Source: Rhizopus arrhizus (lineage: Eukaryota; Mucoromycota; Mucoromycetes; Mucorales; Rhizopodaceae). Taken from it: a stretch of 64,000 bases of DNA. The position numbers and the translations under genes were made by a program. The stretch covers positions 248,001 to 312,000 of the forward strand of contig JAKZZE010000027.1 in the NCBI GenBank assembly GCA_024220505.1, read 5' to 3'. The notes beneath the pieces are model-generated. The model was not told where the DNA came from. It saw only the letters and a list, made by a program, of their open reading frames with translations, and ran no database searches. This document shows positions 49,030 to 60,465 of the stretch, one piece after another (the stretch's first letter is position 1; every line of letters begins with the position of its first letter).

Positions 49030-49620
49030 GATGTAGGCTATAACGAACATCATATGGGGAATAGAAAGTCTTTGTGTTTATTCGTGCATGTGGTGTTTCT
49101 ACTCTTACACAACAAATTTGAGGTGCGCCTAAAATTGATTCAAAATCCAAAAATTCGCATGACGCATCTGTGTATGTCATCATTTTTAAGTCTCTGTACT
49201 GGTCCTAATACTAAGTTACTCTCTGCCCGTTGTCCATCATTAACTCAAGGTCCAATCCTCTGATTGCCTATGACTTGCAATGAGCATAGCCGTGTCCTCT
49301 CTTTGCGTCTTGATTGGCTCCTTGGCGATAAACCCAAACCCTGTTTGTACTATCCCAATAGTGGTTTCACCCACGCCCATTCTATCGAGTCTCTTGATTT
49401 GCATAGGCGTCTTCAGCTACCTATATCTTTTAAAGATCCTATGTTTTTTATTCTGAATAAACTCTCCTTCAAAAAACTTCAATCTTTTATGAAATAACTG
49501 CTTGGTCTGTTCGCTGAACCTCTGTCTTTATTATACTGCATGAAATGGATCATCTATGTCATGACCAAACCTCTTCTCCTCCTCTTGATCCTGGTTCCAA
49601 ACTGTTGAACTAGTTGTCCT
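49030..49620 (+). pseudogene. LINE fragment, C-terminal RT-associated region
   Basis: A plus-strand frame (49264-49497) contains LSLRLDWLLGDKPKPCLYYP, then HSIESLDLHRRLQLPISF and PMFFILNKLSFKK. It can be aligned with the intact-looking text at 51890-52060 (CIRWRIGWLPGGRYKACPRH ... QMHRRLMMPETI ... PLSFLLNMLPTKK), so this is the equivalent C-terminal domain from a different, more diverged LINE copy. Flanking sequence is decayed. No RT core is present. Confidence 0.55.
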
Positions 49621-49815
49621 CGTAGTAGCGCTAGTATTTCAATACTCTTTCTGATTTCTTTAAACTTTTAGACTTTCCCCCTCTTGTCTCTTGAGAGTTT
49701 TTTTTTATTATTTTGTATCATTTCAAATCTAACTCGGGCAGGTACAGTACAATTAAGTTATTATGTGCTTATTGGTCATTTATATTAAAATTTTAAATAA
49801 GATATTATTTAATTG

Positions 49816-49920
49816 TACACTATTTCCAGAAATCAAAGTCGCATTTTTGTAAAGTTTTATAATACAATTTATATGTAATTGCGACAAGTCATGGCGACTT
49901 TAATTTCTGGAAATAGTGTA
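49816..49920. mobile_element. 105 bp MITE-like element with 27 bp terminal inverted repeats
   Basis: 49816-49842 (tacactatttccagaaatca then aagtcgc) is the reverse complement of 49894-49920 with one mismatch. Each end is bounded by TA, as expected for a Tc1/mariner-type TA target duplication. The internal 50 bases have no coding capacity. It sits exactly at the 5' boundary of the LINE body beginning at 49921. Non-autonomous; it would need a transposase in trans. Confidence 0.8.
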
Positions 49921-52190
49921 TATATCACCACCCTGACCATCTCCGGCAAGAGATGCTCGCTCCTCTACAACCAGCCTTTGCACCTATACTGCTATTTCTG
50001 TTTCAGCTATGTTGGACATGGTCTTACACACCTACTGACTGGCGTTTGGCCCAAGTAGTACCAATCTACAAGAAAGGTGACCCGACTGAACCTGGCAATC
50101 ATAGACCTATTAGCCTCACGTCCATCTTCCGAAAGCTGTTAGAACGTAGTATTCACCACTTTCTGATAGATCACAGTCCTCATTTAGACATAGCCCAAGG
50201 CGGGTTTCGCGAATCTAGAGGATCTTTAGACCAAGCCCTTTGCCTAGCAGAGATATGTAACATTCTCCGTCGCCACTATCGCATAATCCCAGTACTAGCA
50301 TTCTTGGACATCAAGTCAGCATATGACACTGTGGATCGCCGCCCAATATGGCACACGCTAGAAAAACAGCACCTGCGGCGTTCATTAGCCTACTACGGAA
50401 CTTATTTGACGAGGTCCAAATAGAAGTGATACTCAACAATGCAATATCTACACGCTTCTCGCCAGTCACCGGTGTCCTACAAGGGTCAATTCTCTCTCCG
50501 TTTTTGTATTCTATATACATTAACGAGTTACCTCACCTTCTGCGCCTACAACCTATAACCATGGATATTTCCCCTACCGAACTTATCCTTCGGTTGAACT
50601 GCCTCCTCTATGCTGACGATGTGGTTCTCATAGCTGCTAAGGCCGACATGCCAAGCCTCCTCAAGTCTTGCGAAGACCATAGTTACAAGCTTGGGTACCG
50701 ATGGAACCCAAGTAAATGTGTTATACTAGATCCAATGCAACCGTCTTCAAGTTACACTCTCTATGGCGAACCAATTCCAAAGCAACCTTCATTTCCCTAC
50801 CTCGGAATTCCCTTTCGCCCTGGAGGCTATCTCGATGCTGTTGCATTGGTCAATCAAAACAAGACCAAAGCCCTTGCCACTATGAACCAACTCTCAGCTA
50901 TTGGTGTACACCCTAAAGGCTTTTCTCCTCTCCTTGGTACCCGCTTTTACAGTCACATTGTTCGTGCTCAACTGGAATACGGCCTGGCCATTACCAAGTG
51001 ATGTATCCATCATTCATAACTCGATATGAAAACAGTATTAATAAGCTACATGTAAAATATATCCAATAGATAGGCTACAGGTTAATTCGGATAATCTTCA
51101 TTAAGGATAAGATGCTGCGTAATTGCACGGTTAAATTATATTAAATCCAGGAACTAAATCACAGTCAATCGCAGTCAATCATATACAAGTATTCTATGGA
51201 TAAATGCTTATGATGACAAAGATAACAATGGAAGAACACGTAACCATTATCTATTTGTCATCAGTTATATCATACTCATTAATTATTAATCCATGACATG
51301 AAATATTATCCGTGTATGAAAAGTATAAATAGAGTATCATTTTCTTATTAAATAAAGCAATCTCTTTATCGAGTCTCGTCCTCTCTTGTTCCTTTCTATT
51401 CTTGGATAAATCACCAAGATCACCAAATTCCTTAGTAAACAACTGGAAGATGCCCAAAACGTCTGTTTGCGTCGGATTTTCGGTGGCTCCCACACATCTT
51501 CCATCGCGGTAATGCTACATATGTCGAAGCTACCAACGATGCAGGAACGTGCTTATGCTCTACAATCTCAGTTCCTTCTACGTTCCCTTACTCTTCCCGA
51601 AGATGCTCTGTTACACCATCTCCTTCCACATATCCGCCAGCCCCGAAGCCATTTCCAATGGTACAGACTCTCTAGGTCTCCCATTTGAAAGAGATGCCTA
51701 CCCGACCCAGAGTCCCTGGATCGTCTCTCTTTAAAGTCGATACAACGAGACTACCGTCAAGGCAACCTCGATAATAAACGTTCCACGCATGCCTCCGTTC
51801 TCCTTCAATACCGCCGCCCAATTATCTCTCTTAACCCTGTCCTATGGCTATCTATGTCCAAGTCTGAAAGAAGTCGTTGCATACGTTGGCGTATTGGCTG
51901 GCTCCCTGGTGGTCGATACAAAGCCTGCCCTCGACACCCTGGCCAACCCTTCACAAAAGCCCATACCATTCATTGTCTCCAGATGCACCGTAGACTCATG
52001 ATGCCCGAAACCATCTCTGACCCATTGTCCTTCCTTTTAAATATGCTACCTACCAAGAAACCTTGCTCTCCTAACACAACACTCTCGTGGACCATTCGCT
52101 GGCCAACTATATGCAGAATCCTATATGAACTCGATTACCTACATATGCACCGCCGTTTACAAATGCCGTTTACAAATGCCTCGTACTGAA
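49921..52190 (+). pseudogene. Non-LTR retrotransposon (LINE) reverse transcriptase, 5'-truncated and broken
   Basis: The RT domain reads RLAQVVPIYKKGDPTEPGNH, RPISLTSIFRKLLERSIHHF, LAFLDIKSAYDTVDR, then after a frame shift at about 50360 (net one-base loss, near an A run) VILNNAISTRFSPVTGVLQG, SILSPFLYSIYINELP and LNCLLYADDVVLIAAKADM (YADD catalytic pair). At 50999 the frame is cut by a 415 bp solo LTR and resumes, in the same frame, at 51419 (ITKFLSKQLEDAQNVCLRRI). Further shifts occur near 51680 and about 51745. The C-terminus includes RCIRWRIGWLPGGRYKACPR. The 5' end, endonuclease domain and any poly(A) tail are missing. Not functional. Confidence 0.85.
50999..51413 (+). mobile_element. 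Solo LTR inserted in the LINE
   Basis: 415 bp beginning TGATG and ending ATCA (perfect TGAT/ATCA termini), flanked by a 5-bp duplication CCAAG at 50994-50998 and 51414-51418. Removing the LTR and one copy of CCAAG restores the LINE reading frame. Internal promoter-like TATAAATA at 51324-51331 and an AATAAA at 51351-51356 fit LTR U3/R organisation in the plus orientation. No internal gag-pol, so it is the product of LTR-LTR recombination (solo LTR). Confidence 0.88.
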
Positions 52191-53850
52191 GCCGACCCTC
52201 TCTTAGATAAACAATAAGGTACTTGGCTAGTGCGACTTTACTAACCTGACATGAAACACTTATCTAATGTGTGTAACAGTTTGACTCTTTTGCTTTCCAT
52301 GAACAAAATTTTATTTGAAAACGCATTGTCAACGCATTAGCAAGACGTATAATGGATGTAAATAACTGTAGGAAAATAAGGTATCACATTCGAAAACCAA
52401 AAAATAAAGATATTTCAAGTACCTTATGCAGTCATTATGTGAAGACTAGCATGTTTTAGTTTATTCATAGTTACAATAAAAAGATATTTTGTTGATTTGA
52501 TGCCTATATTTTTTCTTTTCAATATCTTAAAGATATATGAGCTGTCAGTCTCAGTCACTAAAAACATGATCAATGTAAAAGGAAAGGTGTTTAACTCCGA
52601 AGAATGTAAATAGACATAAGTTACAGCATAGTTTAGCTTAGTTTTCGGAAGAGAACGGCGAGTACATGCATCTTGTCTGAAATTAAAATAAATATTTTTG
52701 CAGAGTACAGAGAAAAGTATTTTTTTATTTTTTTTTTTCTTTTTATTTTCCTTTAATGTCTTTCGCTGCACAGTAGCAAGGTTCCTTTGCTTGCAAGGGC
52801 GTTTCAAATGGGCTTTGGCGAAAAGTAGTGCTTTAGAGGAAACTGTCAGCGGGAGTGGTAGCTTATGGGCTGTGAGAGATCACAGAACTAGAAAAGCGCG
52901 GACTCTGCCATGCGCTCTTTAGTAACCTTTTGACCTCTTTGTTTGTCACTGCTTCAACTGATTCACTAGCCGACATCTGGTGCGTTTGAGGTTTTGGCAG
53001 GCAAAGTACGCTACGTGTAGTTCCGTCTCTTACTTACAAGAATCTGGCGTTGTTCTAGTTAAAAGGTCGGATAGATTTATTCTCTTTCAGAGCGGCAGCT
53101 TAATGACTCAAGACCTATTCTTTTACCTGTACGTACGACACATGATAACCAAAAATCGAAAGCAACTTGTTCTATATCTCCATCGTCCCATCATGGTGGC
53201 TACAAGCAGTACTCCCTTGCAGCTCTTAGCTTTATAACGAGATTAATATATTCAATATGGTAATATGCGCTATCTTTATACAGCAGCAGCACAATGCAGC
53301 AAAATTGTTTCTTTACTGGTTCCAAAAACTCAGTCAAGCTTAATATCGACACTCATATTCGTCCTTAATCTGAAAACTACATTTTGTTTTGTAAAGGTAT
53401 TGATTGCAAACAAACTAATCTTAGCAACATTACACTAACGTGTTCTATACAGTCTGAGCTCGGAGTACTACGCTTGGATCACTGATATCGGTCAACACAC
53501 CTTCCATCGGATCGAAAACTCTCTCTCTCCCTCCTCATTGTAGACATTATCATGTTCATCTTTATAAAAAAAAATGTGCTTTTTATCATATTATTCAGTT
53601 AAAGAGTAGAAGAAAGAAATAAAGCTCTTACTATATCATAGCCGACAATAATTTCTCAGTAACGCCAATTTGACTTCGCCCAAAAAGACAAATGTCGTAT
53701 CCCAACATACTTTAAACATGATTCATATTCAATTTATAAGAAATCAGAGTAGCGAATGCTTTACAAAGATTTAATTGAATCTTCATGAAAAGGATATAAA
53801 TACCAGATACAATAATATTAAATAAAAATATAACTTTTTAAGTCTCGTTG
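52191..53850. other. Region without recognised genes
   Basis: AT-rich from 52191 to about 52740, then a higher-GC island at about 52760-53270 (several short frames, for example 52980-53237) with no recognised protein. A third short segment at 53440-53520 has CG-rich words. It may be old transposon DNA. No tRNA fold was noticed. Confidence 0.4.
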
Positions 53851-53859
53851 AATTTTATA

Positions 53860-54382
53860 GTCTTTTTTATTCTTACGAGATAACACAACCCAAGACAAGA
53901 GCAAAGACTACGACCATACTTGGGACAATTTCTCCATATGGAGTTATCAATGTGAAAGTGAGAAAGCCAAGAGCCGTTAATCAAAACAAGAAGAGAAAGG
54001 CAGGAGGCGGTACTGTCACAGGCCACTATTTCAATTTCATATGCGACACAATGGATATTTTAGACAAGCACGAGGAGTTCAAAGATTGCTACATAGTAAT
54101 GGATAACGCGCCTATTCACAAGAACGCTGATATTGAAAAAGAGATTAACAGACGAGGATATGGTTGTATATATCCTCCTCCATATTCCCCTGAGCTAAAT
54201 CCTATTGAGCAGTTTTGGTCTGTTTGTAAGAGCAAAATGAAAAGAGAAGAACTCTTGCAAGAAGAAACATTATCCTCAAGAATACGTGATGCATGCAATA
54301 GTATTCTTTTGAGTGATCTTAAAGGATTTTGTAGATATTCCATGACAAGGTTTGAAGATTGCTTAAATAGAAAACATATTTA
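53860..54382 (+). pseudogene. Catalytic half of a DDE transposase (DDE_3-like)
   Basis: The last 143 codons (53952-54382) form an intact frame: VTGHYFNFICDTMDILDKHE, CYIVMDNAPIHKNADIEKEI, RGYGCIYPPPYSPELNPIEQ, FWSVCKSKMKREELLQEE. The MDNAPIH and PYSPELNPIE-F-W motifs are the second D and the third acidic region of Tc1/mariner-like DDE transposases. The upstream part (53860-53951) is out of frame, and no first-D segment or HTH was found, so the copy is truncated. It lies between two LINE bodies. The 53900 stretch reads TTILGTISPYGVINVKVRKP in the frame continuous with it. Confidence 0.75.
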
Positions 54383-54559
54383 ATAAAGAAAGAATTACGC
54401 TTAATTAGCATAATTTAGCTAATTTGTATGCTGAATTTGGCTAAAAGGATTTTTATTTTTCGGCTAAGATTGCCTCAGGAAAATGGCTGATTGTATTTTT
54501 TAAATTCAACTAATTTTTTCAAATGTTTGGCGAATAATTTCTGAAAAGTGGTAGGCTTA

Positions 54560-55526
54560 TCCCGTAACCAGCGGCTCAACTAGGCGAGCACTATCTTAGT
54601 ACGCCATGCTATACCTACGAACATAGCACGGGTTCACTGCGGCGACGGCCAATTCAAGGACAGATGCCTTTCCATAATAACTTGCTTCGATATTTTGACC
54701 TTTTGCGAGCTGGCATTCTCACCGAAGTTGAGGAGTTCGATCAGTTCAAGCGATCACGTCCGGCAAGCGAGGCTGCAGGTGACCTTGTTTACTTTGAGGC
54801 TTCACCACCGAATTACCAAGCAATGATAAGTCCTCTTCTTCCAGATGGGATCCTTTTGTCGACTCTCACAACAAAAACGTATCGGTATCGACAATTGCCG
54901 CCAATTGATTCATTGCCGCCGACTTACCTACGCTTTTCCCTCGAATCATGGCGTCTTTTCTGGCAGTGTGCCGTGCCTCATCAGGCGCGAACAATCCTAT
55001 GGCGCATTTACCACAAACGGATTCCGTCAAGACAACGCTTGTATCGTTTGAATCCAGCACGGTTTTTGGCCCCTACCTGTTTGCTCTGTAACTAGCCTGA
55101 ATCCGACGAGCACTTTGTGTGGTCATGTCCACTGAAACAAGCCGCCTGGCAACTCATATCATGCCTCACGTTCCCCAACCAGCCCATTCAGCTTCAGGAT
55201 GTCATGAATCCCCCCCCCACTACAGCATCAACCGCTACGGCGCATCAATCGAATGTTGACCGTATGACGGTAGTAGCCTGCATGATGCTAAGCATTTGGC
55301 GGGTTCATTGGAAAGTCGTTTTCCATGATCAACGTTTTTACCACGGTGAGGTCGTCGCTCGCATAAGATTGATGCTTCGTCGCATTCATCGCGAGAATAT
55401 GCTCTCAACTTAGTATCTACATATGTTTATTTTTATTGTTATTATTTTTATTATTATCATTATTTATTATGAGTGCAGTCACTTGCACGTATGAAATAAA
55501 CACATTTTACACCAAAAAAAAAAAAT
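54560..55526 (+). pseudogene. 3' part of a LINE with zf-RVT domain and poly(A) tail
   Basis: Frame from about 54664: a Pro/Leu-rich stretch, then LRFSLESWRLFWQCAVPHQA, RTILWRIYHKRIPSRQRLYR, LNPARFLAPTCLLCN and, across one in-frame TAG at about 55093, PESDEHFVWSCPLKQAAWQL, and a C-terminal MMLSIWRVHWKVVFHDQRFY ending at a stop at 55411-55413. This is the zinc-binding C-terminal region of a LINE. The element ends with an AATAAA-like aataaa (55496-55501) and A13 at 55514-55526, a typical LINE 3' end. The only disabling change visible in this part is the single stop. The RT core is absent. Confidence 0.8.
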
Positions 55527-55529
55527 TGA

Positions 55530-57239
55530 AAAGAGTGTACTAATCTTAAACGCCCACTCACCTTGGGCAAAGACTCTTAGAATGGTTACCCTCTTCTCCT
55601 TCTCACTAGTGTGTTTTACCCTTGATCCCATTCACTTTTTCCAAAACATTTTTACCTTTGATCCCAAAAGGGTTTTTTTAGTCATCGCTATCCTTCCTTT
55701 ATGAACTGCCTCGGGCAGAAAAGATGTAATATTACAATCGTGCGCCCAATAGAGGTCCAATTATTTATAAATAAAAATCTGTTTAATCGTATATATCACC
55801 AATTATAAGCCAAAAAATTTTAATTCTTTTGGAGACTGTTGAATAAATAAGGAAACTGATAGTTTCTTTATTCCAGTCATCCACATCGGTGATACAGTCT
55901 GCTTTCGTGCCGCTTGAATTGAGTCGACCCGATGACTGGTAAGGCCTGCTTTTGTGCCAGTTTATTAGAGGATAAGGGAATGTTCCACTAAAAGCTTTTG
56001 TTTAGAGATCGTATATAAAGATATAAGCTTACAGACTTTCCTTGTCACCATCAAAGAAGGCATTAACTACTATTGGTTTATTGAAGAGAAACTTCAGCAC
56101 AAAAACCTTTTACGGATCTTGATTGCAATTTAACACCGAGTATCGCGAAATTATCTTTGAGCCTCTATTGTATGCAGTGACTTTAATACGATTACAGAAC
56201 AAACATTTGTGTTCCGATGATTGATAAACTATACATGATACGATGCAATTTTCTTGATTTTCTTTTGTCACGCTTTTGCGTGAGCATCGCCTTGATGTTC
56301 TGTTTCGGAATAGTGAGTTAATTGTCATGTGAATTGGTATGAAGAAAAATAAGACTTACGCTCCAACCTTTTAAATTTTTTCTGCTGCAGTAGCTCTGTC
56401 TCTATCTTCTACTTCTGCTGTTTCTCTCAGCTTTTGTCTCAACATGTGTAACAGATGACGTGCAGAATAAAATATCCAAACAAATGGTTTACTTTATACA
56501 TTGTTTTTGTTGCAGGATATATATCGTCTTTACATACTTTATCAAGGGGTCCAAGGATTCAGTTTTTCTGATTGGCATCCTGTCACACAACAAGTAATAC
56601 ACACATTCTGCTTTCAATAATCATAATCAATAATCTTATAGTGTATGTATGCTGCTATAATAGGAGAATATAACATTCAGAGAACATTTGAAAAAAAAAA
56701 AAAAAAAAAAAAACTGTAGAACACATACAGATTAAATTCATTGAATAGGTGAACATATATTTCGTGTGAAACATTTTAAGCGTCTGTAAACTTTTACCGT
56801 ATTTCACAGCAAATACTTTGGGATTCGTTACATGGATAAATGGTTTATATTAATGAAATTTTTTATGTTTCCTTGCAAGTCTTAAGTGCAACATAGACTG
56901 ATATACAAATTTATAATGAAGTTTACTACGACTCATTTCGAATATAATAAAAGTCTGGCTGTTTGATCCAAATATAACCTACTTTATCAAGAGACATTGA
57001 AATTGTAGTACAGATAAGTAAAGCTTAAATGTGTGTAATAAACAGATAAAAAGTGAAGACATGAATCGTTTTGTCTCTACTATTTCAAATGCAGAAATTC
57101 TTTCACAACAAAATAAAGACAAACTGGGAAAGCATGCTGCTTGTAAACAGTACTTTTTTTATAAGATTTTTAATTTAAACGAGCACGGAAATAGTCACCT
57201 GTGAAAAAGGTTAGATTTTTTTTTTTTTTTTTCAGTATC
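55530..57239. other. Intergenic region between the LINE tail and YHM2
   Basis: AT-rich, with an A20-plus run near 56691-56713. A near-perfect 12-bp inverted repeat (aataaggaaact/agtttctttatt) lies at about 55846-55872. Short direct repeats gtctgctttcgtgcc / cctgcttttgtgcc occur at about 55896 and 55946. A 72-codon minus frame at 56110-56328 is not supported. Confidence 0.4.
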
Positions 57240-58277
57240 TTATTTACCAAGTGCAACCATGACTAATGTTTGCCAAATGCCAAGCCCAATACGAGGAACA
57301 ACACCTCGATAGAACCCAATCAATCCGTTTCTTTCATAAATGTATTTTGATATGTTGCTGATCGTAGGTTTCTCGGGACGTCCTTCTCCTTTCAATTGAC
57401 TTTGCATCTCGACACGAATTACCTCCAAGGGTTGATTCCAGCAGGATAATGCACCTGCAGCAGCAGATGCAAGCATTTTGTCAACTCCACTCGCCTGAGC
57501 CTTCTCCCCATGTCTAAATTTGACAATAGCGTCCTCAGCAAAACGAGCAATACCGAATCTGGAAGCCCAGTTGGTACATTGTCTAAGGGCTACCGCATTC
57601 ACACCTTTATTCATGCCTCGAATACCCTCCTTTTTATAAATCTTTGCAGCGATAGAAAAAGTAGATTCCGTTCCAGCTGCACATCATATTAAATCCAACC
57701 GTACCCTTTTCTTTTCTTTGAATATACCTGACTTTTGTCGAGTGACTTCTACTGTTTTCATAAACGTACAGAAACCCATTGTACTATAAGCTTGAGCTAT
57801 ACCACCACCCATTCCTCCTATGATACCAGCCTAATTGAACATCATTATACAGTGTGTTTGAAGAATTGCTATTTCCATACCAAGAAAGGAGATGCTCCTG
57901 CCGCCATAGCTCTGTATTCTAATTCGGAAGCGGTAAACAACAAGACAGCACCCTTTGTACTCGCCTCGATCCATGCCCAGGGAATAAGACCCTGATAGAA
58001 CCCAAGGATACCGCCTCGACTGTAGATTGCCTGCAAACCTTTCAACATTGGCTGACCACGATTGGCGGCCATTTGAGTTTTCATGACCTCAAAAGGTTGA
58101 CCCAAAGTAGATGTTTCAAACATATTTAAAGCTTTTGTTTCGTTCGTTAGATGTTTCTCACATCAGTTCTATCCTATTACCTGCACCCAATAAAAGATTT
58201 TTGTAAGAAATCGATTTTTTCTCTGGAATCTTTGTGATCGTGACAACAGGTGCGGGTTGAAGGGTAACGGTAGACAT
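57240..58277 (-). CDS. YHM2: Mitochondrial citrate/oxoglutarate carrier Yhm2
   Basis: SLC25 member exchanging citrate for 2-oxoglutarate, supplying cytosolic NADPH. Start [20 protein letters not shown] at 58277. The intron after LLLGAG places [20 protein letters not shown] next. Motifs: [129 protein letters not shown] and [20 protein letters not shown]. The pattern (QP.EV / CT.MK.VE.T / QP.EVIRVEM) is that of Yhm2. About 300 residues in three or four exons. Ends VMVALGK, one helix short of typical, but normal for Yhm2. Confidence 0.92.
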
Positions 58278-58460
58278 TTTGATAAGAAGAGGAAAAGAAA
58301 AGTGATGTGGGAACAAGAAGCGTGCGTATTTTTTTTTTATTATTTTAAAAAAGGGGAGGGAGGCACGATGTGTGATACAAATGTTTACCACCCAAAAAAA
58401 AAACATAAATATTCACATGAAATCAGAATATCGTTTTCTTTATTATTAATATTAGTATTG

Positions 58461-59186
58461 TTAGTAAGACCAATGCACAGGATAATAACGATAATTAAAG
58501 CTTTCTGAGCGAGAATAAGTTGGAAATGTATAATAGATATTTTGTGGTGAAGTATTATTAATGGATTGATTATAGTAAGTAGAAGGAGTGTACTCTTCTG
58601 TACAATAACGTCTTCTTCTACTTGGTCTATCATTATTTATTTGATATGATAATGAATCCAGTTGATTTTCTGTTTCTATTAATCTTCTCTCTACTTTTCT
58701 ATAGTGCTCTACCCCTTTTTGTACTTGCCGCTTTAATTTCTGAATAGCTATTTCATAATCCTCTATAAAAAGGGTGAGTTTATGAAAAAAAAGGGGGGAG
58801 AGACATGTACCTTCCTCACTTGTTGTCTCGGTCGGAAAAGGGGTAGGTCTTCTTTGAATTGTGTTATAAAATGGTCTAGTAATCAACAAGGGCTCTTCTC
58901 TTCTTATTTCTTGTTGAGGTAGTTCTTGTACTTGTTCTTGTGCTTGTTCTTGTGCTTGGTTTTGTATTGATGCTTGCTCTTGTACTTGGCTTTGTTCTCG
59001 TTGCTGATTTAATAACTGTAGTTGTTGTTGTAGTAGTAATAGTTGCTGTTGCAATTGCTGTTGGTATTGTTCTTGCTGCTGTAAATATTCCTGTTTAACT
59101 TGAATTTTCTTTCGAATAGAGTTTCTTAAAAAAGGTAAGCATCTATACATAATTGTAGGTGATAAACATCCACTTTCTTGAATCAT
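58461..59186 (-). CDS. Gln-rich coiled-coil protein, unknown function
   Basis: ATG 59186 (MIQESGCLSPTIMYRCLPFL) or a later one (MYRCLPF, about 59147). Gln-rich heptad segment (YLQQQEQYQQQLQQQLLLLQ etc., with Q-x-x-A repeats QAQEQAQEQ) followed by RREEPLLITRPFYNTIQRRP. An intron (donor gtacat, acceptor ttttatag, about 58807-58765) skips an in-frame stop and joins TTSEEE to DYEIAIQKLKRQVQKG, a second coiled coil, before a Tyr/Ser/Asn-rich tail ending RYYPVHWSY. About 230 residues. Polyglutamine-type sequence resembles transcription-regulator tails, but nothing identifies it. It lies only about 80 bases downstream of the four-TM gene's stop on the same strand. Confidence 0.55.
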   Translation of the reverse strand: MIQESGCLSPTIMYRCLPFLRNSIRKKIQVKQEYLQQQEQYQQQLQQQLLLLQQQLQLLNQQREQSQVQEQASIQNQAQEQAQEQVQELPQQEIRREEPLLITRPFYNTIQRRPTPFPTETTSEEGTCLSPLFFHKLTLFIEDYEIAIQKLKRQVQKGVEHYRKVERRLIETENQLDSLSYQINNDRPSRRRRYCTEEYTPSTYYNQSINNTSPQNIYYTFPTYSRSESFNYRYYPVHWSY

Positions 59187-59266
59187 AAGCAACCAATAAA
59201 AAAATAAAAAAGAAACAAAAAAAAAAAAAGAGAGAGAGGCTTTATGTTTAATCAAAACAATGAGTC

Positions 59267-59992
59267 CTATGACTTGTAAACAAATAATAACTCCTCTGGA
59301 GTTGGTAACCTCAAATCCAGATTCACTGGTGCAAAGTCAATACCAAGATCCCAAGTTGAATACTTTTTTTCTTTTGACAGTGGCTTTTTAACAGGTAAAG
59401 GAGGAGATGGTGGTTGTGGCATTGGACGATATAAGGCCTTGATGATTAATTCTTCATCTACTTGTTCTTGGCTGAATGGTATGATTGTTACTTTTGATAG
59501 ATTGTCTTGTTCTATTATTAGAGGAAGTTGAAACAAATGAATGAGTGAGATGAACAGCAATACGAACCAAAAGGCAACAGTGATAAATACTATTCACATA
59601 CAGATTTAATCTATCAGACTATATTATTCTATTCCCTATTTTACCTGTAATGACAACTTTATCTGAATATTCTATTCAATAGTGTGTTAATAATGAGAAC
59701 TATAAAAGAAGCCAAACAAACGAACCATTAAAATGACTGATGGACATGATTGTCCATATCGAAATAATGACGACTGATATTATAGTCTGTAAATTCAAAA
59801 TGAGTCTGCTCAATAACTTGATATACAATATATAAAAAAATAGTAAACTAGAGGCAATCACCAGAGATAAAAACCCCATCACAAATTCTTGTACACCAAT
59901 CCAATAAAGTGCATTCAAAATGATGACAGTGATACTAAGCCATTGGATTATAAATAAAATTAAAATATAAATAATATTGATATTAATCTTCA
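59267..59992 (-). CDS. Four-TM (MARVEL-like) membrane protein
   Basis: Exon 1 from ATG 59992 (MKININIIYILILFIIQWLS) holds three hydrophobic segments: residues about 8-28, 37-57 (FVMGFLSLVIASSLLFFYIL) and 70-90 (ISVVIISIWTIMSISH). The exon appears to end HFN with a gttcgt donor; a 27-nt exon (YSDKVVIT) and then VFITVAFWFVLLFISLIHLF supply the fourth TM in phase. The cytosolic tail is Pro-rich (ALYRPMPQPPSPPLPVKKPL, KEKKYSTWDLGIDFAPVNLD) and ends LRLPTPEELLFVYKS. Four closely spaced TM segments with short loops suggest the MARVEL/tetraspan type. The GT-TCGT donor is non-standard, so the first junction is uncertain. Function unknown. Confidence 0.6.
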
Positions 59993-60101
59993 TAAAGAAA
60001 AAAAAAAAAAAAAAGGAAAAAAAAAAAAACATGAAAGCGTACTTCTTCCTCCTATCTTTCTCCTCTTCATGTCCTCTTACTCTTCAACCCGCCTAATCCC
60101 T

Positions 60102-60149
<48 letters not shown>

Positions 60150-60465
60150 CTATTTTAGAATATCAAATATTCTCCTTCTTTTCTGCATTTTCTTCAATCC
60201 ATACAAATTTGGAAATAAAGACGACAAGGGCTGGTGTTGATGACATAAAGCAAATAATATGGCCTTTGGTGATTAAGGTTGGTTCACTTTCTATACACTT
60301 ATTTGTATTACCCTGTACCCATTCCACTGACTGTTGAATCCCGAGTTGTACACAAATGTCATTGCATCAACTACAGGGTTACACGTCAAAAAAAGAAGAC
60401 CCCGCACCAAATCACCTCATCATTTTTTTTTCCCTTCTTTTTCCCTTTTATTCTTGCACTAATCC
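59993..60465. other. Divergent intergenic region with a 43-base poly(T) tract
   Basis: A13 + A12 runs just upstream of the four-TM gene and an uninterrupted T run at 60103-60145. A pyrimidine-rich block (ttttttttcccttcttttt) precedes the 5'-nucleotidase ATG. No gene. Confidence 0.5.

Noticed and set aside
52760..53270. Higher-GC island with short frames, possibly a structured RNA
   Set aside because: No box A/B, no rRNA or snRNA motif, no stem-rich fold noticed; more likely old transposon DNA.
53900..54420. Intact autonomous transposon
   Set aside because: The transposase lacks its DNA-binding half and first catalytic Asp, and no flanking TIRs were found.
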